Assembly: GCA_905201895.1 (NCBI GenBank)
Contig: CAJKPX010000057.1
Coordinates: 1 to 14,281 of the forward strand
Reading direction: 5' to 3'
Length of the DNA stretch: 14,281 nucleotides
DNA from: an uncultured Eubacteriales bacterium
GTDB lineage: Bacteria > Bacillota > Clostridia > Oscillospirales > CAG-272
Under the pieces are notes generated by a model. The model saw only the letters and a program-made list of their open reading frames with translations, did no database searches and was not told the DNA's origin. The position numbers and the translations under genes were made by a program. Of this stretch, positions 1-6,389 are shown one piece after another. Each line of letters begins with the position of its first letter. The stretch's first letter is position 1.

Positions 1-66
1 CTCAGAATGACCCATGAAATTGTAATCAAATATCGCTTGATCGGTTATCCAACATATTTTTTGATG

Positions 67-169
67 CACTCCCCCTTGACGCCTTGATCCTCCTTCGGGA
101 AAGCTTTTGAAAAGGGAGGGGGTGCGGGGGAGGGGAAAACTTTTCTCGAAAAGTTTTCCCCTCCCCCGC
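67..169 (+). repeat. Hairpin repeat, copy A
   Basis: A perfect inverted repeat has arms at 124-144 and 149-169 (21 bp each) with a CTCG loop; the arm runs from a G-rich block into GGAAAACTTTT. A conserved leader precedes it from about 67 and includes CTTGATCCTCCTTCGGGAAAG. The leader and hairpin align with copy B at 916-1015 and, reversed, with copy C at 12214-12292. The copy lies 34 bp beyond the stop of the minus-strand RHH gene, so its transcript could fold there, but no T-run follows on that strand. Positions 1-66 hold nothing recognisable. Confidence 0.85.
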
Positions 170-202
170 AAAAAAACACGACAACCAAAATCGCGCGCCA
201 GA

Positions 203-394
203 TCAAGGCTCGGTTGAGGTGGGTGGAAATTCAATCTTGCCCTCGGCTTGCTCAAACGCTTTAATTTCCTGGCGGATCAGATACAAAATTTCGCCGTTTG
301 CCGACCGTCCGTAGTATTTGGAAATGTAATGCAATTTGTAGTGCAATTCGGGGTCGATCTCAATTCCAAGATGCTTGTTCTGTTTGTTTCTCAT
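203..394 (-). CDS. Arc-type ribbon-helix-helix DNA-binding protein
   Basis: This 63-residue protein is probably a dimeric transcriptional repressor. Residues 8-14 (HLGIEID) fit the DNA-contacting beta strand, residues 15-28 the first helix, and GRSANGEI at 29-36 matches the GRSVNSEI turn of phage P22 Arc before the second helix. The tail (about 50-63) is acidic and proline-rich. The ATG at 392-394 has a GGAG ribosome site 7 bases upstream. The gene is divergent from the SLOG gene at 505, and the 110-bp gap holds palindromes that could be its operator, so autoregulation and control of the neighbour are inferred. Its actual DNA target and biological role are unknown. Confidence 0.8.
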   Translation of the reverse strand: MRNKQNKHLGIEIDPELHYKLHYISKYYGRSANGEILYLIRQEIKAFEQAEGKIEFPPTSTEP

Positions 395-421
395 AAAAAA
401 TCTCCAAATAAACTTGATTTA

Positions 422-427
422 AGTATA
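422..427 (-). promoter_or_regulatory. Possible -10 element for the RHH gene
   Basis: Read on the minus strand this is TATACT, 27 bases before the RHH start codon. No convincing -35 is seen 17-18 bases upstream. The site overlaps AAGTATA (421-427), which resembles half of the operator palindromes at 457-483, so the repressor could also act here. Confidence 0.35.
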
Positions 428-443
428 TTTTAAGATTATTTTG

Positions 444-452
444 TGGTATAAT
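444..452 (+). promoter_or_regulatory. Extended -10 promoter for the SLOG gene
   Basis: TGGTATAAT is a consensus -10 (447-452) with an upstream TGn extension. No good -35 is present, which is tolerated for extended -10 promoters. The predicted transcription start is about 459, inside the left palindrome of the operator candidate. Confidence 0.65.
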
Positions 453-456
453 GTTG

Positions 457-483
457 TTAGTATACTCAAAATAAGTATACTAA
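457..483. promoter_or_regulatory. Operator candidate: paired AGTATACT palindromes
   Basis: TTAGTATACT at 457-466 and AGTATACTAA at 474-483 form a perfect 10-bp inverted repeat around a 7-base spacer. Each arm contains the self-complementary octamer AGTATACT, with centres 15 bp apart. Tandem short palindromes suit cooperative binding by RHH dimers. The site covers the predicted start of the SLOG transcript, where a bound repressor would block initiation. Binding by the adjacent Arc-like protein is inferred from position and symmetry. Confidence 0.65.
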
Positions 484-504
484 TTTTTTATAGGAGAGTG
501 TTTT

Positions 505-858
505 ATGAGGGTTGCAATCGTTGGATCAAGAGGAATTTTGGTAGAAAGCCTTGAAAAGTACGTGTCGAAGGAGGACGAGATCATTTCGGGCGGTGCGATC
601 GGCGTGGACACGTGCGCAGCGGAATATGCACGCGCAAACGGCATGAAGCTGACCGAATTTCTGCCCGAATACGAGCGCTACGGTAGAGCTGCTCCCATTG
701 TCAGAAATCAAAAGATCGTTGATTACGCAGAAAAGATCATTGTATTTTGGGACGGACGCTCCAAGGGGGCGCGATCGGTGATCCAATATGCGAAACGGAC
801 AAAAAAGGAATGCGTGATCGTGATGTGCTATGGGAGCGACGGAGGCAACGGTTCCTGA
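505..858 (+). CDS. SLOG-superfamily protein, DUF2493-like
   Basis: This 117-residue protein has the Rossmann-like nucleotide-binding pattern of the SLOG/DUF2493 (YspA-like) group. GSR is at residues 7-9 after the first beta strand, SGGAIGVD at 28-35, RN at 67-68 and FWDGRSKG at 81-88. The family is thought to bind nucleotides or their derivatives, and members occur in conflict and phage-associated settings; no reaction can be assigned here. The ATG has an AGGAGAG ribosome site at 492-498, six bases upstream. The C-terminal tail (about 108-117) is glycine-rich and looks like an extension. It stands alone as a transcript, divergent from an Arc-like regulator that probably controls it. Confidence 0.8.
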   Translation: MRVAIVGSRGILVESLEKYVSKEDEIISGGAIGVDTCAAEYARANGMKLTEFLPEYERYGRAAPIVRNQKIVDYAEKIIVFWDGRSKGARSVIQYAKRTKKECVIVMCYGSDGGNGS

Positions 859-915
859 CAGCTCATGCATTTCCGTATTCAAAAAATCACAATATCTGTG
901 CCATAAAACAAAAAA

Positions 916-1015
916 CACCCCCTTGCCGCTTTCCCTATCCTTTGAAAGGTTTTTGAAAGAGGGAGGGGTGCGGGGAGGGAGGAAACTTTTTCCAAAAAGT
1001 TTCCTTCCTCCCCGC
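916..1015 (+). repeat. Hairpin repeat, copy B
   Basis: Inverted arms at 970-991 and 994-1015 (22 bp) pair throughout if one G-U pair (979 with 1006) is allowed. The leader from about 916 resembles that of copy A in the same orientation. The copy lies between the convergent ends of the SLOG gene (858) and the 255-residue gene (1031), where a bidirectional hairpin could end both transcripts. No T-run follows on either strand, so intrinsic termination is uncertain. The rest of 859-1030 holds nothing else recognisable. Confidence 0.8.
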
Positions 1016-1030
1016 TGCATATCTATGTCC

Positions 1031-1798
1031 TCACTCCACCCTCTCCCATCCCATGCTGCGACCGATGGGGTCGGCGGCACGGAAAAGTCCGAGAGCGGCG
1101 AGGGAGCGGACGGCGGAATAGGCGTTGCGTCCGCGAATTTTTGTGAGTGTGGAAAAATCCTTGACGGTAAAATGCTGTGGGAGCGCGTCGGGGATCAGCG
1201 AGCGAAAGTCGGCGGGGGCATGGAAGGTGATGTCGTCCAGGAGCGAGAGCGGAATGCGCTCATAGCGGTCAGAGCCCTTTTTGCGGTCACGCGAGCGTTT
1301 GCCGTTGAGGAGGCGAAAGTCCTCTGCCTCGATCAGCAGCACGCGAAAGCGCAGGCGCGGATTGCCCAGATGCGGCAGGAGGTGGTAGAGCTCGGGGAGC
1401 AGATCCTGAAGCCGTCCGCGCTTGATCACGCGCGAGCGGCTTGTGATCTCGCTCGTTTGCGGATCGATCCAGGAAACCCACCTGTGCACGGGGATGGGAT
1501 GCACCACGGTGACGGTGCAGTCGGTTTGCTCGAGGTAGTGCGCGATCTTCTTTTTCATCGGGAAAAAGGAGCCGGTCTGCACCTCAAAGACCTCGTTGCC
1601 GATGCGCACGTCCGAAACGTAGCGCGTGTTGAGCACGCCAACCTCGTGGCAGTCCTCGTCCTCGCAAAGATAGCGCTTGATCACGGCGTGGAGGCGCTTT
1701 TCGGCAAGCGTGCCGATGCCTGCCTCGCCCGATGTGTGTCGCGATACGAGAATCTCGCGGCAAAGTCGGTTGAACCGAGCCTGTTCAAAATCGGTCAT
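1031..1798 (-). CDS. Conserved clostridial protein with PD-(D/E)XK-like pattern
   Basis: I do not recognise a named function. The 255-residue protein has a pattern like a PD-(D/E)XK nuclease-fold core: E33 in LAEKRLH, D63 in VSDVRIG, then FEVQT at 71-75 (E72, Q74) and lysines 82-84. ExQ replaces the usual ExK, a variation seen in some members of that fold. Residues about 205-250 (FTVKDFSTLTKIRGRNAYSA onward) look like a winged-helix domain. The middle is basic, with RSRDRKKGS around 168-176. The ATG at 1796-1798 has AGGAGG eight bases upstream. It starts 37 bp after pcrA, which suggests cotranscription and perhaps a DNA-related role. The nuclease assignment is inference. Confidence 0.6.
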   Translation of the reverse strand: MTDFEQARFNRLCREILVSRHTSGEAGIGTLAEKRLHAVIKRYLCEDEDCHEVGVLNTRYVSDVRIGNEVFEVQTGSFFPMKKKIAHYLEQTDCTVTVVHPIPVHRWVSWIDPQTSEITSRSRVIKRGRLQDLLPELYHLLPHLGNPRLRFRVLLIEAEDFRLLNGKRSRDRKKGSDRYERIPLSLLDDITFHAPADFRSLIPDALPQHFTVKDFSTLTKIRGRNAYSAVRSLAALGLFRAADPIGRSMGWERVE

Positions 1799-1835
1799 GC
1801 AGAGCGCCTCCTTCCGTTTTTCGTTCGTTTTTCGG

Positions 1836-4370
1836 TTATATCTTTTTCAGCTTTGCGTAGGTTGCCATCAGCTTTTTGGTACCAACCTTTTCAAACACGA
1901 TCTCGTAGAGCGTGTCGGCGCCCATCGGGCGCACCGAGATGATCTCGCCCTCGCCAAAGGTTATGTGGCGCACGCGGTCGCCTGCGGCAAAGACCTCCTT
2001 CGAGCCTGCGCGAGCGGTGGCAAGCGGCTTGCCGACCGTTGCGCGCTCCGCCGAGGGTGCGGTGGGGCGGCTCTTTGCGATCGGAGTTTTGGGAGCCGAC
2101 TCGGAATAGTAGGTGCGCTTTTGCGAAACGGGTGCCTCGGCGCCGCGAGAGCCGTAAACCGACCCGCGAGAGCCGTAGGAGCCGTAGCTTCCCGACGAGC
2201 CCGACCCACCGAACGAGCCGAAGCCGCCTCTGCCGAACGAGCCCATGCTGTATCCGATGCGCGTGTCCTCCTCGGGCTGCTCAACGAGCGCCGCGGGAAT
2301 TTCGCTGACAAAGCGCGAAACGGGATTATACATGGTTTGTCCGTAGAGCAGGCGGTTGTTTGTGTGCAGGACGTAGAGCTCGCGCTTGGCGCGCGTGATC
2401 GCAACGTAGGCAAGACGGCGCTCCTCCTCCATCTCGCTCTCGCCCGCCATGAGGGTCTGGTTGCCAGGGAAAAGCCCGTCCTCCATGCCCGGCAGGAACA
2501 CGATCGGGAATTCAAGCCCCTTTGCGCTGTGAATGGTCATCATCACAACGGCATCGGCGGTCTCGTCGTAGCGGTCAACGTCGGCAACAAGCGCGGTTTC
2601 TTCCAGAAAGCCCGTGAGGGTGGGCTCGTCATTTTCCTTCATGTATTCGATGATGCCCGACTTGAACTCGTCGAGGTTTTCGAGCCTCTCCGCCTCCTCG
2701 GGACCTGCGTCGATCAGCATCTGACGGTAGCCCGAGCGATCGAGCACGGTGTCGAACAGGACGTCGAGCGGCATGACCCTTGCCGCCTCGGTGAGCGAAT
2801 GAATGAGCGCGGTAAACTGCTCGAGCGTGGAGCGACTGCGCTCCAGGGCGGTGTAGGATGCGGCGCGGTCGATCACGTCGAACTGACTGCAGCCCTGCTC
2901 CTCGGCGATCAGCGCAACCGTTTCCAGGGTTTTGCCGCCGATCTTGCGGCGCGGCTCGTTGATGATGCGGTTCAGGCGCACGTTATCGTCATGGTTGTTG
3001 ATCAGCTGCAGATACGCCACGGCATCGCGGATTTCCTTGCGGTCGGTAAAGCGTGTGCCGCCGAGCACGCGGTAGGGCACAGCCGAGCGCGCAAACGCCT
3101 TCTCGATGCTCTGTGCCTGCGCGTTGGTGCGGTAGAGCACCGCAAAATCGCGGTAGGTCGCTTCCTTTTTCGCCACCTTGCGGTTGACCGTGTCCACGAT
3201 CATGCGCGCCTCGGCGTTCTGATCCTCGCATTTGCGCAGATGGATCTGCTCGCCCTCGCCCGCCGCCGTCCAGAGCGTTTTGCCCTTTCTGCCGCGGTTG
3301 TTCGCGATCACGGCGTTTGCCGCGTCGAGAATGGTTTGCGTGGAGCGGTAGTTCTGCTCGAGCTTGATCACCTTGGCGTCGGGGAAGCATTTGTCGAAGG
3401 TGAGGATGTTCTCAATGGTGGCGCCGCGGAATTTGTAAATACTCTGGTCATCGTCTCCCACCACCATGAGGTTGCGGTGGAAGCCCGTGAGCAGGATCGT
3501 GAGCTGAAGCTGGGCGACGTTGGTGTCCTGGAACTCGTCGACCGAAACGTATTTGAAGCGCTGCTGATACTCATTGCGCACGTCCTCGTGACGCTGCAGC
3601 AGCAGAACGGTTTGCATGATCAGATCGTCGAAATCGAGCGCGTTCGACTCGCGCAGGAGCTGCTGATATGCCTCGTAGACCCGTGCGATCTGCTTCTGGC
3701 GGAAGTCCTGACCTGCGCGCATGGCGAAATCGTCGGGCGTGAGCAGCTCGTCCTTGGCGCGGCTGATCTGGTTCATCACGCTCTTGATCGGAAGCAGCTT
3801 TTCGTCTATGCCGCAGCGCTTCATTGCCTCAAGAGCGGTCTTTTTGCTGTCGTCGGTGTCGTAGATCGTAAAGCCCTGACGGTAGCCCATTCGCTCGCAG
3901 TGGCGGCGCAGGATGCGCACGCAGGTGGAGTGGAAGGTGCCCGTGCAGATTTCGGCGGCAGTTGCCTCATCCTCGGGGAACATTTTAACCAGGCGCTCCT
4001 TGATCTCCTTTGCCGCCTTATTGGTAAAGGTGATCGCGAGAATGCGATAGGGGGGGCAGGCGTTGTTGGAAAACTCGGGCAGAATACCCGATTCAATGTC
4101 GGCGGCGGGCAGCTCGATCGCGCGCTCGAGCTCGCGCACACGCGCCTCGTCAATGCCGTAGGGCACGTAGCTGCTGTGGTAGGCGTTGCCGTAGCGAATG
4201 ATAAAGGCGATGCGGCGCACCAGAACGGTGGTTTTTCCGCTTCCCGCACCTGCGAGAACGAGAAGGGGGTTGTTGACGGTGAACACCGCCTCGCGCTGAC
4301 GCTCGTTGAGAGAGGAATAAACCTTGTCAAACAGCGCGCGCTTGGCGGCAAGATAACGTTCTTCTAACAT
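1836..4370 (-). CDS. ATP-dependent DNA helicase, PcrA/UvrD type
   Basis: This superfamily 1A helicase moves 3' to 5' on DNA in repair, replication restart and displacement of bound proteins. The 844 residues contain Walker A GAGSGKTT (41-48), Walker B VDEFQD (277-282), motif III GDDDQSIYKFRG (305-316), motif IV QNYRST (339-344), motif V TIHSAKGLEF (612-621) and motif VI YVAITRAKREL (655-665). The C-terminal 50 residues resemble the Tudor-like RNA polymerase-binding domain of PcrA (GDRVRHITFGEGEI, 797-810). It is about 100 residues longer than typical PcrA because of an insertion near 61-106 and a Gly/Ser/Tyr-rich linker near 709-745. GAGG lies seven bases before the ATG. It sits between the lipoprotein and 255-residue genes with 35-37 bp gaps. 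Confidence 0.95.
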   Translation of the reverse strand: MLEERYLAAKRALFDKVYSSLNERQREAVFTVNNPLLVLAGAGSGKTTVLVRRIAFIIRYGNAYHSSYVPYGIDEARVRELERAIELPAADIESGILPEFSNNACPPYRILAITFTNKAAKEIKERLVKMFPEDEATAAEICTGTFHSTCVRILRRHCERMGYRQGFTIYDTDDSKKTALEAMKRCGIDEKLLPIKSVMNQISRAKDELLTPDDFAMRAGQDFRQKQIARVYEAYQQLLRESNALDFDDLIMQTVLLLQRHEDVRNEYQQRFKYVSVDEFQDTNVAQLQLTILLTGFHRNLMVVGDDDQSIYKFRGATIENILTFDKCFPDAKVIKLEQNYRSTQTILDAANAVIANNRGRKGKTLWTAAGEGEQIHLRKCEDQNAEARMIVDTVNRKVAKKEATYRDFAVLYRTNAQAQSIEKAFARSAVPYRVLGGTRFTDRKEIRDAVAYLQLINNHDDNVRLNRIINEPRRKIGGKTLETVALIAEEQGCSQFDVIDRAASYTALERSRSTLEQFTALIHSLTEAARVMPLDVLFDTVLDRSGYRQMLIDAGPEEAERLENLDEFKSGIIEYMKENDEPTLTGFLEETALVADVDRYDETADAVVMMTIHSAKGLEFPIVFLPGMEDGLFPGNQTLMAGESEMEEERRLAYVAITRAKRELYVLHTNNRLLYGQTMYNPVSRFVSEIPAALVEQPEEDTRIGYSMGSFGRGGFGSFGGSGSSGSYGSYGSRGSVYGSRGAEAPVSQKRTYYSESAPKTPIAKSRPTAPSAERATVGKPLATARAGSKEVFAAGDRVRHITFGEGEIISVRPMGADTLYEIVFEKVGTKKLMATYAKLKKI

Positions 4371-4405
4371 GATGATACCTCGATGGCTTTCAAATGGGGT
4401 TGGGT

Positions 4406-4897
4406 TCAGGGCTTGACGGAGGTGTCGGCATGCGTGAGGAGAATGCCCTCATCCTCGCCGTTGACCGTGATATTGGCGTCGGGCTCAACCGCGCTCTCCA
4501 GGGTGAAATAGAGCACCGAGCGTGCACCCGACTGCGTGGGGGCGGCGGCACTGACGCGAATGCTGAGCACGCCGTCTGCCACCGTAACGGTGGTCTTGTC
4601 GCCCTCGCTGTGGCAGCCAACGTAGAGCCAGCAATGCCAGATGCCGTTCTCCTCGGAATAGAGCAGGGCGTTGGTGAGCTGCTCGCGGTCAACCGCGTCG
4701 GCATACCAATCGGCGAGGTCGGGAATGGCGGGCAGAGAGACCTCGGCATAGCGCAGAGGCGTGGAGAGCCCCTCGGTAGAGCCCGTTGCGGTGTCTCCCG
4801 TTTCGGGCATGGGTGTGGGATCGGTGTTGTGACATGCCGCGAGGAGCAAGAGAAGGCTCACGGCAAGAAGCATGCAAAGAATGCGGATCGGTTTCAT
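4406..4897 (-). CDS. Small predicted lipoprotein
   Basis: The 163-residue product begins with a basic MKPIR stretch, a hydrophobic segment (about 6-20) and a lipobox LAAC with the modified cysteine at 22, so it should be anchored to the outer face of the membrane. A Thr/Pro/Gly-rich linker (about 23-46) follows. The rest is compact and acidic and probably forms beta strands; two segments (YAEVSLPAIPDLADWY and TVTVADGVLSIRVSA) read like a secreted domain. I do not recognise a family. AAAGGA precedes the ATG. The flanking genes are an endonuclease IV-like protein and pcrA, 33-35 bp away, so it is probably in the same transcript; the neighbours do not suggest its role. Confidence 0.75.
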   Translation of the reverse strand: MKPIRILCMLLAVSLLLLLAACHNTDPTPMPETGDTATGSTEGLSTPLRYAEVSLPAIPDLADWYADAVDREQLTNALLYSEENGIWHCWLYVGCHSEGDKTTVTVADGVLSIRVSAAAPTQSGARSVLYFTLESAVEPDANITVNGEDEGILLTHADTSVKP

Positions 4898-4930
4898 GGT
4901 GACGTTCCTTTCTGGGCGTGTGGGATGGGG

Positions 4931-5788
4931 TCAAAGACTGCCGAGCATGCGCTCGTAGGCGGTTTTCATAAAGAGTGCGTCCTCTGCCTGCGTGCCATCC
5001 GACTCGCAGATGATGCGCGGCGCAACGCCCTCGCGCACGATCGCCTCGGCAAGCGGCTCAAAGGTGGGACCGAACTCGGTGTCGGCAAAGGTGAGGTGCT
5101 TTTTCTCGCCTGCCGAGGTGTAGGCAATTTTGGAGAAATGACAGTGCAGGTTTTGCGCGTAGGCGTCGCCGAGCGAGGTTGCGATCTCGTCAAAGACGCG
5201 ACGGTAGGCATCGGCGTTCGGAAACGCGCCGCCTACCGCACGGGCGTTGAGGTGCCCAAAGTCGACCACGGGGGCAAAGATCGGCGCGACGCGGCATTGC
5301 TCGATTACCTCGATGAGCGTGCCGAGCTGATTGATCTTTCCCATCGTTTCGATGCCGAGTCGGATGGGAGTCTCTCCGATCGCCTCGGCAACCCGCTCGA
5401 GGGTGTCGCGTGAGAGCGCCATTGCCTCCTCGCGCGAGATTTTTGCCGCGCTGCCGCTGTGGATCACAACGGTGTCGGCACCGAGCAGCTCGGCGGCACG
5501 GTGCGATCTTTGGATATAGTCGATGCTTTTGAGGCGCTTTTCGGGGTCAACACCCGAGAGCGAGATGAAATAGGGCGCGTGGAGTGACATGCGGATGCCG
5601 TGCTCGCGTGCCTTCTCGCCAACCGCGCGGAGCGACGCCTCGCTTGCGGTCAGACCGTTGCCTGCCTCGTATTCATAGGCATCCAGCCCGAAGCGACGGA
5701 TCCACCCGGGGCTCTGCACCGACGCCTTGTTGCCCTCGGCATAGAACAGATCGCTGTTGCCGCCGGGGCCGAAGATTGCTTTGCTCAT
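4931..5788 (-). CDS. Endonuclease IV-like TIM-barrel protein
   Basis: This is an AP-endonuclease 2/xylose isomerase-like TIM-barrel protein of 285 residues, close in length to endonuclease IV (Nfo), which cuts DNA at abasic sites. Candidate metal ligands, numbered from the ATG chosen here, are H70 (SLHAP), H110 (VIHSG), E147 (GIETMG), D176 and H179 (VDFGH), H217 (HCHFSK), H231 (KKHLTF) and E262 (ICESDG). They follow the order of the three-zinc site of Nfo, but lysine stands at the Asp of the Asp-Arg-His motif. The ATG at 5786-5788 is preferred over an in-frame TTG at 5804-5806 because GAAAGG lies ten bases before it, within the longer reading. A sugar isomerase role is possible. Confidence 0.8.
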   Translation of the reverse strand: MSKAIFGPGGNSDLFYAEGNKASVQSPGWIRRFGLDAYEYEAGNGLTASEASLRAVGEKAREHGIRMSLHAPYFISLSGVDPEKRLKSIDYIQRSHRAAELLGADTVVIHSGSAAKISREEAMALSRDTLERVAEAIGETPIRLGIETMGKINQLGTLIEVIEQCRVAPIFAPVVDFGHLNARAVGGAFPNADAYRRVFDEIATSLGDAYAQNLHCHFSKIAYTSAGEKKHLTFADTEFGPTFEPLAEAIVREGVAPRIICESDGTQAEDALFMKTAYERMLGSL

Positions 5789-5839
5789 GTGTAAAATGCC
5801 TTTCAAGGAATTTCAGGGGTGCGGAAATTTCAAAGCGTC

Positions 5840-6376
5840 TTACCCGCGTATTTTCCAGAACGCCATCCAATCGCGGTAGCCGTGCTGCTTGGCGTAGCGG
5901 CGGATGAAGGGGCGCTCGCACAAACGCTTGAAGCGGAAAAAGAGGTTGGTCTTGTCCTTGATGGGCGGCACGATGATCGAGGGGAGCCCGATGTGCTTGC
6001 CCGCATAGGAATCGGTGAGGAGCTGGTCGCCGAGCATGGCGCACTCGCTCGCCTCCACGCCCATCTCGCGCATGGCGCGCAGGAGCGTTTTTTTCGCGGG
6101 CTTGCCGCTATCGGGGTAGGCGGGGAGCCCCAGCGTGCGGTTAAATTCCTCCACGCGCGGCGGGTGATTGTTCGACACGAGTGCGAGACGGATGCCCGCA
6201 TCGGTGAGCGACCGTACCCACGCGCGGATGCGATCGTCGGGCGTTGGCTGCTCGTAGGGGGCGAGGGTGTTGTCGATGTCGCACAGAAGTGCGCGCACGC
6301 CGATCGTGTGCAGGAATTCGGGCGTGACCTCGTAGTAATGCCCGAACATATAGGTTGGTGTGAGATGATCTTTCAT
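5840..6376 (-). CDS. yqeG: YqeG-family HAD phosphatase
   Basis: This 178-residue protein belongs to the YqeG branch of HAD subfamily IIIA phosphatases, whose natural substrate is not well established. Motif I is DIDNT at 33-37 (nucleophile D33, acid/base D35), motif II is SNN at 68-70, the conserved lysine is near 92-96 (GKPAKK), and motif IV is GDQLLTD at 116-122. Length is typical of the family. The C-terminus is basic and aromatic. Its ATG is 13 bp past the mrdA stop, with AAAGGGG in the gap, so the two genes are very probably cotranscribed. The reaction, dephosphorylation of a small phosphate ester, is inferred from motifs. Confidence 0.88.
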   Translation of the reverse strand: MKDHLTPTYMFGHYYEVTPEFLHTIGVRALLCDIDNTLAPYEQPTPDDRIRAWVRSLTDAGIRLALVSNNHPPRVEEFNRTLGLPAYPDSGKPAKKTLLRAMREMGVEASECAMLGDQLLTDSYAGKHIGLPSIIVPPIKDKTNLFFRFKRLCERPFIRRYAKQHGYRDWMAFWKIRG

Positions 6377-6389
6377 GACGTCCCCTTTC

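Noticed and set aside
830..1942. Plus-strand frame running from the SLOG gene through repeat copy B
   Set aside because: It crosses a hairpin repeat and lies antisense to the 255-residue gene and the end of pcrA, with no ribosome site.
1677..4367. A plus-strand open frame of 896 codons opposite pcrA
   Set aside because: It mirrors the whole helicase gene, has no recognisable domain, and its length follows from the high-GC codon pattern of the opposite strand. pcrA has all helicase motifs.
4394..5413. Long plus-strand frame across the lipoprotein and TIM-barrel genes
   Set aside because: It is antisense to two genes with clear family features and ribosome sites, and shows no domain of its own.
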